Part shown: piece by piece, positions 1-6,736 of the stretch
Position numbering within the stretch: the first letter of the stretch is position 1
Layout: each line of letters starts with the position of its first letter
Assembly (NCBI GenBank): GCA_050953405.1
Contig: JBMNMP010000001.1
Span: forward strand, 124,001-188,000
Length of the DNA stretch: 64,000 bases
Source: RUG100 sp050953405
GTDB taxonomy: Bacteria; Bacillota; Clostridia; Peptostreptococcales; Anaerovoracaceae
Direction of reading: 5' to 3'
Program-made: the position numbers and the translations under genes
The notes under the pieces: model-generated
Told to the model about the DNA's origin: nothing
Database searches by the model: none
The model's input: only the letters and a program-made list of their open reading frames with translations

Positions 1-407
1 GAAGCTGGTACGTTATCATCTTCCCACTTATCTGCTGTGAAAGGGCTGGCCGTCTTGCATTCAAGGATTGCTTTTTCTCCAATGATTTCCCTGTCAAGAT
101 CAGCTATCATGAACGGATATTTGTCATGCTGCAGCATATAGTTGTTGCGCCTTACCTTTTTGCCGGTCGCCTCTTCCCATCTTTTGGCCACATAGGTCTC
201 CAGATCTCTTCCAAGGCGCATGGCTTCTGTCTCTTCTTTCTCCCCGGCAGCGCTCTTTCCGGTCTTATCTGCCCATACATCGATAGCCGATCTCCACGGA
301 TTCATGCCTAAAATGGCCCCGGCATCAGAGCCGCCTATCCCTTTCTTTCTCCAGTCAAGCCAATCATCTCTTGACAGATCGGCTACATTGATTAATTTCT
401 TTGCCAT
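1..407 (-). CDS. YqaJ-type phage exonuclease/recombinase, N-terminal part only
   Basis: The first 135 codons are visible and the rest lies beyond the left edge. The start is an ATG at 405-407 with an AAGGAG site a few bases upstream. The protein resembles YqaJ/lambda-exonuclease family nucleases, which resect double-stranded DNA for phage recombination. Visible features are a GGSDAGAILG loop near residues 25-34, an acidic DxD at about 103-105 and the E-C-K catalytic signature at 116-118 (the ExK of PD-(D/E)xK nucleases). It heads a minus-strand phage gene run, which fits a recombination gene of the element integrated at tRNA-Lys. The family call is firm; the substrate and the partner annealing protein are not visible. 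Confidence 0.85.
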   Translation of the reverse strand, partial: MAKKLINVADLSRDDWLDWRKKGIGGSDAGAILGMNPWRSAIDVWADKTGKSAAGEKEETEAMRLGRDLETYVAKRWEEATGKKVRRNNYMLQHDKYPFMIADLDREIIGEKAILECKTASPFTADKWEDDNVPA

Positions 408-489
408 CTTGTTCTCCTTGTGATATACTCTATTTGTAATTTGTACATGTTGTATCTTTTTGGGACTAGGCGCTCTGAAGAGCGCCTTT

Positions 490-840
490 TCATTTGTCCA
501 TTCTCCGATACTCAGTTGGAAGCGGTTGCCACGCGGTGACTGCCTCACGATCACACAGCCTGTGATCAGGCATCTGTGCATCTATCTGCCACTCTTTTTT
601 AATGCGATCATAACTTCCAGTTTCAACGATTTTGTTTCCCGTCTCCTCATCTATAACCGTAAGAAGCACCGTTTCGAATTTACCAGGGAGTTTGTTTTTA
701 GGAGAAATCCATCCCGCACCGCAGTAGGGGCAAAACTTATACTGTGGATTTTTTGTGTTATAACGCCCGCAGGACGGACACGGTTCGACTTCAAACCATT
801 CCACTGTTTTATTTTCCGTGTCAAGCGCCTTAAATTTCAT
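490..840 (-). CDS. Small phage protein with zinc ribbon and DUF551-like C-terminus
   Basis: A 116-residue protein starting at the ATG at 838-840, chosen over an upstream in-frame start because AAGGAG sits just ahead of it. Two CxxC pairs (CPSCG near residue 22 and CPYCG near residue 39) should form a zinc ribbon. The C-terminus carries W-Q, MPD and a W-x-PLP motif, as in DUF551 proteins common in Firmicute phages. Function is unknown. It overlaps the end of the upstream small membrane gene by 11 bp, suggesting one transcript with the neighbouring phage genes. Confidence 0.7.
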   Translation of the reverse strand: MKFKALDTENKTVEWFEVEPCPSCGRYNTKNPQYKFCPYCGAGWISPKNKLPGKFETVLLTVIDEETGNKIVETGSYDRIKKEWQIDAQMPDHRLCDREAVTAWQPLPTEYRRMDK

Positions 841-1012
841 GCTTTTTCTCCTTCCTCGCGCAAACAATCCATCCAACTCCCAGCGGGATCAGCAAAACTT
901 CACTCGCCGGCCAGTAGTAGCCTCGCTCATATATGCCGCCGACAATGACTAGAGCTATCACTGCTGTCAGCAGCAGAACTCTGAAAATATTGGTTTTGAT
1001 ACGTTTCTTCAT
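830..1012 (-). CDS. Small two-helix membrane protein, phage region
   Basis: A 60-residue protein with a basic N-terminus (MKKRIKTN), a hydrophobic segment at about 9-27 and a second at about 36-50, ending in a charged tail (RKEKKHEI). A GAGGAG site precedes the ATG. It lies between the HTH gene and the zinc-ribbon gene in a tightly packed minus-strand run, which supports it as real. No family recognised; a minor phage membrane protein is plausible. Confidence 0.6.
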   Translation of the reverse strand: MKKRIKTNIFRVLLLTAVIALVIVGGIYERGYYWPASEVLLIPLGVGWIVCARKEKKHEI

Positions 1013-1027
1013 TTTTTTCTCTCCTCA

Positions 1028-1225
1028 TCATCTGCATATGGCGTCTGCCACATCGCCTACATAGTATCGCCGTGCATGATTCTTTCCCTCGACACGGAAG
1101 TCGTAGTCTGCCATCAGTTCTCTGACGCGCGGCTTCCCGATCCGAAATGCCTGTGCGATCTGATGCTGGCTCATGAAATAGCCATAGTCGCGTGTTAAAT
1201 CTCGTTTTATTTCCTGTCGTTTCAT
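1028..1225 (-). CDS. Excisionase-like small DNA-binding protein
   Basis: A 66-residue basic protein. I place the start at the ATG at 1223-1225, which has a purine-rich site (GAAAGGAAAAGG) just upstream; a longer reading frame exists but has no good site. Residues around SQHQIAQAFRIGKPRVRELM look like a helix-turn-helix, followed by a short wing-like HARRYYVGDV segment, as in MerR-like excisionases and phage DNA-binding proteins. It heads a minus-strand small-gene run and is divergent from the gene at 1331. The role as excisionase or phage regulator is inferred. Confidence 0.6.
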   Translation of the reverse strand: MKRQEIKRDLTRDYGYFMSQHQIAQAFRIGKPRVRELMADYDFRVEGKNHARRYYVGDVADAICR

Positions 1226-1301
1226 TTCCTTTTCCTTTCTCCGTCGCCCGCGGTGCGATATAATCTCCTGGTTAGGATAATTGCTGGCGCAAAACATATG
1301 C

Positions 1302-1307
1302 TATAAT
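1302..1307 (+). promoter_or_regulatory. Extended -10 promoter of the gene at 1331
   Basis: TATAAT preceded by TG at 1299-1300 gives an extended -10 element. The expected start of transcription is near 1314, ahead of the AAGGGTGG site and the ATG at 1331. A TTGCTG at 1281-1286 is a weak -35 with short spacing. Confidence 0.55.
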
Positions 1308-1330
1308 TCTTTATAAGGGTGGTGAATTTC

Positions 1331-1717
1331 ATGATTTTATGTCCAAACGATCGCAAATTGCTGGCTTTTCTTAAGCGCTTGCAGCGTACAGAATCGGGTT
1401 ATGTTCTCCTATATACCGACAATGCTCTTAGTTATGTTGGCGGATTTTATTATGATGATGTCCAAAAAGCGGCTGCATCGTACCCACGGTTTTTTACAAA
1501 AATCCCTAAAACATCTTTCAAGCCTACCCTTAATTCACTGATTGAAAAGGGACTTTTGCGGCGCTCTCCTGTCAGCGGAGTTTACCAGGTTACACATGAT
1601 GGTTGGAACAATTATTACTTACGACGCATCGAAGTGCTTAAACTCGTTGTGACACATGTTGCTTTTCCTTCGTTAGTCGCGTTTGTCACCACCGTTATCG
1701 CAAATACTTTTTTATAG
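1331..1717 (+). CDS. Hypothetical protein with C-terminal membrane segment
   Basis: A 128-residue protein. I chose the ATG at 1331 because AAGGGTGG lies 11 bases upstream; GTG codons at 1319 and 1322 would overlap that site. The first ~100 residues look like a winged-helix fold (FKPTLNSLIEKGLLRRSP, then VYQVTHDGWNNYYLRR), and the last ~22 (VAFPSLVAFVTTVIANTF) form one membrane helix. It is the only plus-strand gene among minus-strand small phage genes, a layout typical of cargo genes expressed in the lysogen. Function unknown. Confidence 0.65.
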   Translation: MILCPNDRKLLAFLKRLQRTESGYVLLYTDNALSYVGGFYYDDVQKAAASYPRFFTKIPKTSFKPTLNSLIEKGLLRRSPVSGVYQVTHDGWNNYYLRRIEVLKLVVTHVAFPSLVAFVTTVIANTFL

Positions 1718-1819
1718 TCTTCCCAATATCTTTAGTGTGAATAGTGTCGTTACGAGCGCGGACACTAATGGTATTATCAGATCCCATAAAATCGCATTCC
1801 CTGTTTCTCTGTCTTTCAT
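1712..1819 (-). CDS. 35-residue membrane peptide
   Basis: A very short gene: ATG at 1817-1819 preceded by a strong AAAGGAGG, stop TAA at 1712-1714. The product has a charged N-terminus (MKDRETGN) and one hydrophobic helix (LWDLIIPLVSALVTTLF). It follows the 73-residue gene by about 20 bases and its stop overlaps, convergently, that of the plus-strand gene. The strong ribosome site and packing support it. Function unknown. Confidence 0.55.
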   Translation of the reverse strand: MKDRETGNAILWDLIIPLVSALVTTLFTLKILGRL

Positions 1820-1831
1820 GGCTCCTCCTTT

Positions 1832-1843
1832 CCGCCGGGCGGC
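1832..1843. repeat. GC-rich palindrome, copy 1 of 2
   Basis: CCGCCGGGCGGC, immediately followed on the minus strand by AAAGGAG, the ribosome site of the 35-residue gene. The same 12 bases, also followed by an AAGGAG, recur at 2630-2641. Confidence 0.6.
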
Positions 1844-2064
1844 TATCCCCGGTCATCACTCCCCAATTCCCGGATCATGATTTTGGCAATGTCGGGAATA
1901 AAATAGTATTTTCCTTCAACCTTTTCGAGACCCATATCTTTGAGTTTTCTGCGGCCTGTGCTGCGATCAACTCCACGCCATGAGGAATATTCCCCGACGG
2001 TTATAAAATCCCCACCGCCTTTTGTAGCTGCCTTCATTCGGCTGATTAATGATTTACTGTCCAT
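1843..2064 (-). CDS. Small hypothetical phage protein, possible DNA-binding
   Basis: A 73-residue protein starting at ATG 2062-2064 behind GAGAGGAAGG. The centre (FITVGEYSSWRGVDRSTGRRKL) resembles the helix-turn-helix of small phage DNA-binding proteins, followed by a strand-rich KYYFIPDIAKIMI tail. An 11-codon reading frame with its own GGAGAGGAGG site (2064-2099) overlaps the start as TAATG and may act as a leader peptide or be the remnant of an upstream gene. Function otherwise unknown. Confidence 0.55.
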   Translation of the reverse strand: MDSKSLISRMKAATKGGGDFITVGEYSSWRGVDRSTGRRKLKDMGLEKVEGKYYFIPDIAKIMIRELGSDDRG

Positions 2065-2131
2065 TACGTCCTTCCTCTCTGCTGATATGCGAAATCCATG
2101 GTTCCTCCTCTCCGCCACTGGCGGCGCGTGT

Positions 2132-2137
2132 TATAAT
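2132..2137 (+). promoter_or_regulatory. Extended -10 promoter of the 55-residue gene
   Basis: TATAAT with TG at 2129-2130 forms an extended -10 element about 50 bases upstream of the ATG at 2187. No clear -35 seen. Confidence 0.5.
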
Positions 2138-2186
2138 CTCCTTACAGGACACTGCCATGTCCGAGTTTTTATGAAAGGAGATTATT

Positions 2187-2354
2187 ATGAGTATTGCTGA
2201 TAAAACACACGAGTTGACGATGCTTTATCTAAGCAAACAGGATTTGACGGATAAAACCCCAGAAGAACTTGTAGCAATGTATAAGTCCGTATCAGAAGAA
2301 ATCCAAAACGCCTCTGAAGATCCAAACTATAAGAGGCAATCAGTCAGATCCTAA
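2187..2354 (+). CDS. 55-residue acidic hypothetical protein
   Basis: ATG at 2187-2189 follows AAAGGAGATTATT and the frame ends at TAA 2352-2354. The product is helical and charged (MSIADKTHELTMLYLSKQ at the start, then TPEELVAMYKSVSEEIQ). It has its own extended -10 promoter and runs opposite to the neighbouring phage genes, overlapping the end of the convergent gene by 11 bp. No family recognised; short acidic proteins of this kind are common in Firmicute prophages. Confidence 0.6.
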   Translation: MSIADKTHELTMLYLSKQDLTDKTPEELVAMYKSVSEEIQNASEDPNYKRQSVRS

Positions 2355-2565
2355 GGAAAAAATCTAAATCAATCTGACACATAGCATCGAGTAGGTACAC
2401 AATAGATTTGAGCTGCTCGGTGCTAAAGTGGTATCTGCCGATTAGTATTTTGTAGATCTCTGTTGCGTTCTCCATGAGGTATATCGACATATTGTCAAAT
2501 TCTTTCTTCTGCTCTTCTCGCTTCGATTTCATTTTTTCTGCTTTCCCACGATTTTTTACGTCCAT
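2344..2565 (-). CDS. Hypothetical protein of the phage region
   Basis: A 73-residue protein starting at ATG 2563-2565 behind AAAGGTGTGAAG. The first 25 residues are very basic (KSKREEQKKEF) and the rest is predicted helical (IYKILIGRYHFSTEQLKSIV). It lies downstream of the XRE regulator on the same strand. No recognised domain. Confidence 0.5.
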   Translation of the reverse strand: MDVKNRGKAEKMKSKREEQKKEFDNMSIYLMENATEIYKILIGRYHFSTEQLKSIVYLLDAMCQIDLDFFLRI

Positions 2566-2629
2566 TTCTTCACACCTTTCCGCTTTTTAATTTCATTCCG
2601 TGTGGAATCAATTCTTTTCCGTCTCCTTC

Positions 2630-2641
2630 CCGCCGGGCGGC
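2630..2641. repeat. GC-rich palindrome, copy 2 of 2
   Basis: Same CCGCCGGGCGGC as at 1832-1843, again directly 5' of an AAGGAG on the minus strand. It lies in the ~100-bp gap between the XRE gene and the 73-residue gene. A short ATTCC-ACAC-GGAAT hairpin follows it. Confidence 0.55.
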
Positions 2642-2664
2642 TTAAATATTGCCAATTATCAATT

Positions 2665-2877
2665 TTAATTTGATTTAGATGGTAAAAAAATATAGTCCAT
2701 CGGAATCCCGTATAGTTTTTCTAATATTCTACCTTGATTGATTGATGGCTCTGTCGCCCCTTTTTCCCAATTTACAATTGTCTGTTTTGTTATATGTAGT
2801 GTTTTTGCAACATCATCTTGAGTTAACCGCGCATTGACCCTTGCTGCGGCCAGACTAATTTGAATCTTTGCTCCCAA
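2665..2877 (-). CDS. XRE-family transcriptional regulator (Cro-like)
   Basis: A 70-residue single-domain HTH protein. It starts at TTG 2875-2877 with AAAGGAG upstream. The helix-turn-helix spans about residues 18-40 (LTQDDVAKTLHITKQTIVNW), followed by the usual EKGATEPS turn. It is divergent from the CI-type repressor at 3024, the classic lysis/lysogeny switch arrangement, and the two share an AT-rich operator region. A Cro-like role is inferred from position and size. Confidence 0.8.
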   Translation of the reverse strand: MGAKIQISLAAARVNARLTQDDVAKTLHITKQTIVNWEKGATEPSINQGRILEKLYGIPMDYIFLPSKSN

Positions 2878-2919
2878 AATTAAACTATCTCCTTTCGCTT
2901 TTATTTGCTTAGATTATAA

Positions 2920-2936
2920 ATCAAATAAAATTTGAT
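2920..2936. promoter_or_regulatory. Candidate phage repressor operator
   Basis: A perfect inverted repeat, ATCAAAT-AAA-ATTTGAT, between the divergent regulators. A further ATCAAAT half-site lies at 2949-2955 and an ATTTGAT at 2668-2674 over the XRE stop codon. Spacing between the regulator promoters fits an operator for one or both of them. Confidence 0.6.
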
Positions 2937-2971
2937 GTCAACACTAATATCAAATTATTTTTTATTTCTAG

Positions 2972-3000
2972 TTGAAAATGATAAAATAGAATTATATAAT
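2972..3000 (+). promoter_or_regulatory. Promoter of the CI-type repressor
   Basis: TTGAAA (2972-2977), 17-bp spacer, TATAAT (2995-3000). The repressor ATG is 24 bases downstream behind GGAAGGAG. The nearby ATCAAAT operators suggest autoregulation. Confidence 0.75.
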
Positions 3001-3023
3001 TTTATCGGAAGGAGATTGAAATT

Positions 3024-3671
3024 ATGAATGACGAAGAACAAAAGAAAGTTTTTTCGAAGAACTTGGTTCGTCTTCTCGATAGTTTGCGAGTTACTCAAGC
3101 GGAAGTTGCAGATGCTATTGGCGTGTCTCCACAGACCTTTAACACTTGGGTAAGGGGTATTGCACTTCCTAGAATGGGAAAAATTCAGAAATTAGCCGAT
3201 TATTTTGAAGTCAATAAAACAGACTTGATAGATGAATGCAACTCTGACTCGCCCGAGCCAAAAAAGAAACGAAAGTACCCCCGCATACCAGTGGTCGGTA
3301 TGGTTCACGCCGGGCGGCCGATGGAAGCAGTCGAAGAAATCATAGACTGGGAAGAAATCACGCCGGAGATGGCGCAAAGCGGTGAAATAATAGCATTGCA
3401 GGTTCAGGGCGACTGTATGGAGCCACGTTTCTGCGACGGTGATGTAGTAATCGTAAGAAAACAGCCAGACTGTGACAGCGGCGACATTGTGATCGCGATG
3501 GTCAATTCCGACGATGCCATTATGCGTATGCTGAAAAAGCATAATGGCGGCATGATATCACTTGCGCCTACCAACATTAAGTACACACCGGACTTTTACA
3601 CACAAAGTGAGGTTGCGAGCCTGCCTGTTACAATTTTAGGTAGAGTAATCGAACTTAGGGCGAAGTTCTAA
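3024..3671 (+). CDS. CI/LexA-like phage repressor (HTH plus S24 domain) with altered catalytic residues
   Basis: A 215-residue protein: XRE helix-turn-helix at about 22-45, a short linker (DSPEPKKKRKYP), then a LexA/CI S24-type domain to the end. An Ala-Gly cleavage-type site is seen at 96-97 (VVGMVHAG). The nucleophile position reads GDCMEP, so Cys131 replaces the usual serine, and the catalytic lysine position (DAIMRMLKK, compared with TVKRLKK in LexA) is Arg168. The domain may therefore not self-cleave normally. It should hold the phage silent. Promoter and operator candidates lie directly upstream; the integrase follows. Confidence 0.88.
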   Translation: MNDEEQKKVFSKNLVRLLDSLRVTQAEVADAIGVSPQTFNTWVRGIALPRMGKIQKLADYFEVNKTDLIDECNSDSPEPKKKRKYPRIPVVGMVHAGRPMEAVEEIIDWEEITPEMAQSGEIIALQVQGDCMEPRFCDGDVVIVRKQPDCDSGDIVIAMVNSDDAIMRMLKKHNGGMISLAPTNIKYTPDFYTQSEVASLPVTILGRVIELRAKF

Positions 3672-3745
3672 CGTAGTGCAATGCGTCGGCCGTGTGCTTG
3701 GCAAGGCCGATAGGGCGTAGAAAGAACAATCTGATTGAGGGGGGG

Positions 3746-4804
3746 ATGAATAGCATGCCGAAAAAATATCCATATCGTTATCAGTTCACGTATGAAGGTA
3801 AACGCTATTCTGTTAGTGCGAACACCCAGCGCCAGCTGATGGAGCGCGTGCAACGCAAACAGGAACAGCTAAAACAACATCAGCGGATCACACGGGAGAT
3901 GTCTGTGCAGGCATGGATTGGAGAATGGCTGGATACCTATAAGGCCACCAGAGTAGCAGATACAACGCTCGCGAACTATAAGTACATATTGGGGAAGATC
4001 GACCTTGCGATGCCGCTTTGTGATGTACACCCAATACATCTGCAGCAGATACTCAACAGGCATGCGGGAAAATCGAAATCGTTTCTGCGCAAGCTCTATC
4101 TTTTAATGAATGAATTGTTTGAAGCGGCCATGGATAATGGTCTTGTGGAAAGGAACCCCGCCCGAAAGCTGACGATTCCAAAAGGGTACTCCAACCAACG
4201 CAGATCGCTCACAAAGCAGGAGCGTCGTATACTGGAAGCAACTCTGCCAGGATCCCCGGAGAGAGTCTATATTTCTCTTCTGCTATACTGCGGCCTTAGA
4301 CCATCGGAAGCAGGACGCGTTCAGGGAAAAGATATCGATGTCGCCCGGATGAGATTGCACGTGAGGGGGACTAAGACGGCCGCTGCAGACAGATTCGTAC
4401 CACTGCCGGAATGCCTGCTGCAAGACCTCAAAGAACTTGCTCCTCTTGATTTTGCCGTCACTGATACCCGCGGCAATAAGACCACCAAGTCATCACGGCG
4501 CAGTCTGTGGTTGCGCTTCGTCCGTGAGATGAACATCACCGCCGGTTGCCGGATGGGGAGACCTTGCAAACACTCTCCACATGATCTCCCGGTCGGGCCT
4601 ATGCCGATTGCGCCGGACCTGACAGCGTATTGCCTGCGGCATACCTACGCAACCGATCTGGAAGCTGCCGGCGTGCCAATCAACGTGGCAAGAGATCTTC
4701 TCGGGCATTCAGATATATCCGTGACGTCGAAGATCTACACTCATCGTTCTGAGGAAGCTTTCGAAGCTGCTGCGGAAAAGCTTACAGCGTTCAGAAAGGG
4801 CTGA
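3746..4804 (+). CDS. Tyrosine-type site-specific integrase
   Basis: 352 residues from the ATG at 3746, which follows a GAGGGGGGG ribosome site; a longer in-frame start at 3692 lacks one. An N-terminal AP2-like/SAM-like DNA-binding region precedes the catalytic domain. Catalytic residues visible: Arg185 (GLRPSE), a candidate lysine at 210, Arg298-His299 (CLRHTYAT), His321 (GHSDIS) and the nucleophile Tyr331 (IYTH). It would insert the element by recombination between attP and a chromosomal attB. Its 3' end points at the 3' end of tRNA-Lys 120 bp away, which marks the likely attachment site. Confidence 0.93.
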   Translation: MNSMPKKYPYRYQFTYEGKRYSVSANTQRQLMERVQRKQEQLKQHQRITREMSVQAWIGEWLDTYKATRVADTTLANYKYILGKIDLAMPLCDVHPIHLQQILNRHAGKSKSFLRKLYLLMNELFEAAMDNGLVERNPARKLTIPKGYSNQRRSLTKQERRILEATLPGSPERVYISLLLYCGLRPSEAGRVQGKDIDVARMRLHVRGTKTAAADRFVPLPECLLQDLKELAPLDFAVTDTRGNKTTKSSRRSLWLRFVREMNITAGCRMGRPCKHSPHDLPVGPMPIAPDLTAYCLRHTYATDLEAAGVPINVARDLLGHSDISVTSKIYTHRSEEAFEAAAEKLTAFRKG

Positions 4805-4885
4805 TTATTTACTCACCTATTTACTCATTTGATAAGTAAAAACAGCTAAATACAGCCCCACGAACGCCAAAAAAACAGACATAAA

Positions 4886-4919
4886 AAAAGCCTTGCAACG
4901 TTGAAATTGCAAGGCTTTT
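4886..4919. terminator. Bidirectional intrinsic terminator between integrase and tRNA-Lys
   Basis: A 13-bp stem (AAAAGCCTTGCAA with TTGCAAGGCTTTT) with an 8-nt loop, A-rich on one side and T-rich on the other, so it can stop both the integrase and the tRNA transcripts. Confidence 0.8.
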
Positions 4920-4923
4920 CAAT

Positions 4924-4999
4924 TGGTACACCATCGGGGGCTCGAACCCCGGACACCCTGATTAAGAGTCAGGTGCTCTTCCAGCTGAGCTAATGGTGC
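4924..4999 (-). tRNA. tRNA-Lys (anticodon CTT), CCA encoded
   Basis: The cloverleaf folds cleanly: acceptor GCACCAT with ATGGTGT, D-arm GCTC/GAGC, anticodon stem CCTGA/TCAGG with loop CTCTTAA (anticodon CTT), T-stem CGGGG/CCCCG with TTCGAGC loop, discriminator A and genomic CCA. The 3' end faces the integrase, the usual layout for an element integrated into the 3' part of a tRNA gene. The other attachment copy must lie outside the window. Confidence 0.95.
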
Positions 5000-5037
5000 T
5001 CGTTTGCGCTCTGATTTATTTTCCGAACGCAATAGTT

Positions 5038-5066
5038 ACTTTATCATCTAGACGGGTCTCTGTCAA
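5038..5066 (-). promoter_or_regulatory. Promoter of tRNA-Lys
   Basis: On the minus strand TTGACA (5061-5066), 17-bp spacer and TAAAGT (5038-5043), about 40 bases ahead of the tRNA 5' end. Confidence 0.75.
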
Positions 5067-5185
5067 CCTGTTTCTATGGATTTTTGAAGTTTTTTTATCG
5101 GCGATCCCGGCGTATTTGTTTCAGCGCAGGACCCCTGATATTCTTCCATGATAAAGGGGGACAACATCCGGGAGCACCTGTGCAA

Positions 5186-5779
5186 TCACTTTGCATTTCC
5201 TCTGAAGGTCACTGTCAAGATGCAGAGATTGCGATAGCCCTTGTACTTCTCCGGCTTATCGTAGGACTCCAGGTCTTTCGGTGCTTTCCCGCTGTCGGTG
5301 AATACGGCCAGGATCACGGGCCTCCCTTTCTCGATTTCGGTTTCCTCTGTGCGATTGAGAGCAAGATCGAGGCCGTCGGGATCTTGCAGCGGAGGCAGTG
5401 ATGCGGCCGCTTCAGTATTCTTTTCGCCATATCCTGCGATGCCGCCCTCTCCGGGATCATAGGTGACATAGAGCCTGGATCTTTCATCCTTCAGTTTAAA
5501 AGCGGCATAGCTTTCCGCCTCCCATTTGCCGTCCGGGGACAGCTGTTCTGATTTGACTTCTATGCCCCTTACTTTTGAGCCGTCCACTTGAAAATCATAA
5601 ACAGACGAGAATCCATCTTTCGGCTCCACTATATCAAAGAGTTCTCCCTCCTGATCCGAATCCATGTCGGCCGGGGACAGCTTCATCGCTCCACAGCCGG
5701 CGAGAAAGCAGGCACAGCAAAAGAGCACCAGCAGCAATACGGCCGGGCGCAGCGCCCGCAGGGTCAGCTCACTTTTCAT
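5186..5779 (-). CDS. Predicted lipoprotein, unknown function
   Basis: 197 residues with a basic N-terminus, a hydrophobic stretch at about 12-26 and a lipobox LAGC at about 26-29, so Cys29 should be lipidated and the protein tethered outside the membrane. The remainder is charged and hydrophilic with no domain I recognise. Its start overlaps the end of cysK by 11 bp, making it the last gene of the VOC/patB/cysK operon. Roughly 180 bp follow it before the tRNA promoter with nothing clear in them. Confidence 0.7.
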   Translation of the reverse strand: MKSELTLRALRPAVLLLVLFCCACFLAGCGAMKLSPADMDSDQEGELFDIVEPKDGFSSVYDFQVDGSKVRGIEVKSEQLSPDGKWEAESYAAFKLKDERSRLYVTYDPGEGGIAGYGEKNTEAAASLPPLQDPDGLDLALNRTEETEIEKGRPVILAVFTDSGKAPKDLESYDKPEKYKGYRNLCILTVTFRGNAK

Positions 5780-6713
5780 CTATCGGATCCTTGAACAACG
5801 GTGTAGAGAAATACCGTTCACCCGTGTCCGGCAGTATGGTGACCACAGTCTTGCCGCGTCCCAGCTCTCTGGCCATCTTCAGGGCTACACATACATTGGT
5901 GCCGCTGGATATTCCGACCATCAGTCCCTCTTCACGCGCCAGCCTTCTTGTCATCTCTATGGCTTCTTCGTCGCTGATGAGACAGATATGCTGATATATA
6001 GTCGTGTCCAGTATATCCGGTACCAGTCCGTCACCGATGCCCATCTGAAGGTGTGTGCCCACATTACCGCCCGCCAGTACAGCCGCGTTTTCCGGTTCCG
6101 CCGCGTATATCCTGATATCCGGATTGACTTCCTTGAGAACAGTGCCGATGCCGGTCAACGTACCGCCGGTGCCCACACCTGAGCAGAACCCATGTATCGG
6201 GCCTCTCACCTGCTCCAGGATCTCGGTGGCTGTGTTGAACATGTGTGCCTTGATGTTGTCGCGGTTGCTGAACTGATCGGGTACAAAGACCCTGTTGTCT
6301 TCTTCCTTCATCTTGTGAGCCAGAGTGATACAGTGATCTATCGCCTCTCCGATATCGCCGTCATCGTGGATCAGCTTTACCTCGGCTCCGTACTGGCTTA
6401 CCAGCATCCTCCGCTCACGGCTCACCGAATCGGGCATTATGATCACCGTCCTGTAGCCCATGACTGCGCCCACCAGCGCGAGACCGACCCCCTGATTGCC
6501 GCTCGTCGGCTCCACTATTATGGAGCCCTGTTTCAGCTCTCCGCGCATCTCAGCTTCCTCGATCATCGTCATCGCCGTGCGCGTCTTGATAGAACCCCCG
6601 ACGTTCAGCGCTTCCATCTTCACCAGGATCTCGGCATCTTCGGGCCCCGGCAAATGCTGCAGTCTGATCATCGGGGTATTGCCCACAGCCTCCAGTATCG
6701 TATTGTACACCAT
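5769..6713 (-). CDS. cysK: Cysteine synthase family PLP enzyme
   Basis: 314 residues, the normal length for O-acetylserine sulfhydrylase. The PLP-binding lysine is in GGSIKTR (around residues 39-45), the substrate loop is EPTSGNQG, the phosphate-binding loop is GVGTGGTL and the C-terminal VGISSGTN loop is intact. It should make cysteine from an activated serine and sulfide, or run related beta-replacement reactions. Two positions are unusual: SIKTR rather than SIKDR, and TSGNQG rather than TSGNTG, so the acceptor specificity may differ. It sits 23 bp behind a C-S lyase gene, pointing to a coupled sulfur-recycling operon. Confidence 0.88.
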   Translation of the reverse strand: MVYNTILEAVGNTPMIRLQHLPGPEDAEILVKMEALNVGGSIKTRTAMTMIEEAEMRGELKQGSIIVEPTSGNQGVGLALVGAVMGYRTVIIMPDSVSRERRMLVSQYGAEVKLIHDDGDIGEAIDHCITLAHKMKEEDNRVFVPDQFSNRDNIKAHMFNTATEILEQVRGPIHGFCSGVGTGGTLTGIGTVLKEVNPDIRIYAAEPENAAVLAGGNVGTHLQMGIGDGLVPDILDTTIYQHICLISDEEAIEMTRRLAREEGLMVGISSGTNVCVALKMARELGRGKTVVTILPDTGERYFSTPLFKDPIDEK

Positions 6714-6736
6714 TCTCTCAATTCTCCTTGATCATG

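Noticed and set aside
2064..2099. 11-codon frame with a strong GGAGG site overlapping the 73-residue phage gene as TAATG
   Set aside because: Too short to support as a gene; may be a leader peptide or decay product.
3306..3317. Third CGCCGGGCGGC inside the repressor gene
   Set aside because: Lies in coding sequence, is one base short and is not followed by a ribosome site.
4924..4999. Second attachment-site copy inside the window
   Set aside because: No repeat of the tRNA 3' end was found in positions 1-4800, so the far junction must lie outside.
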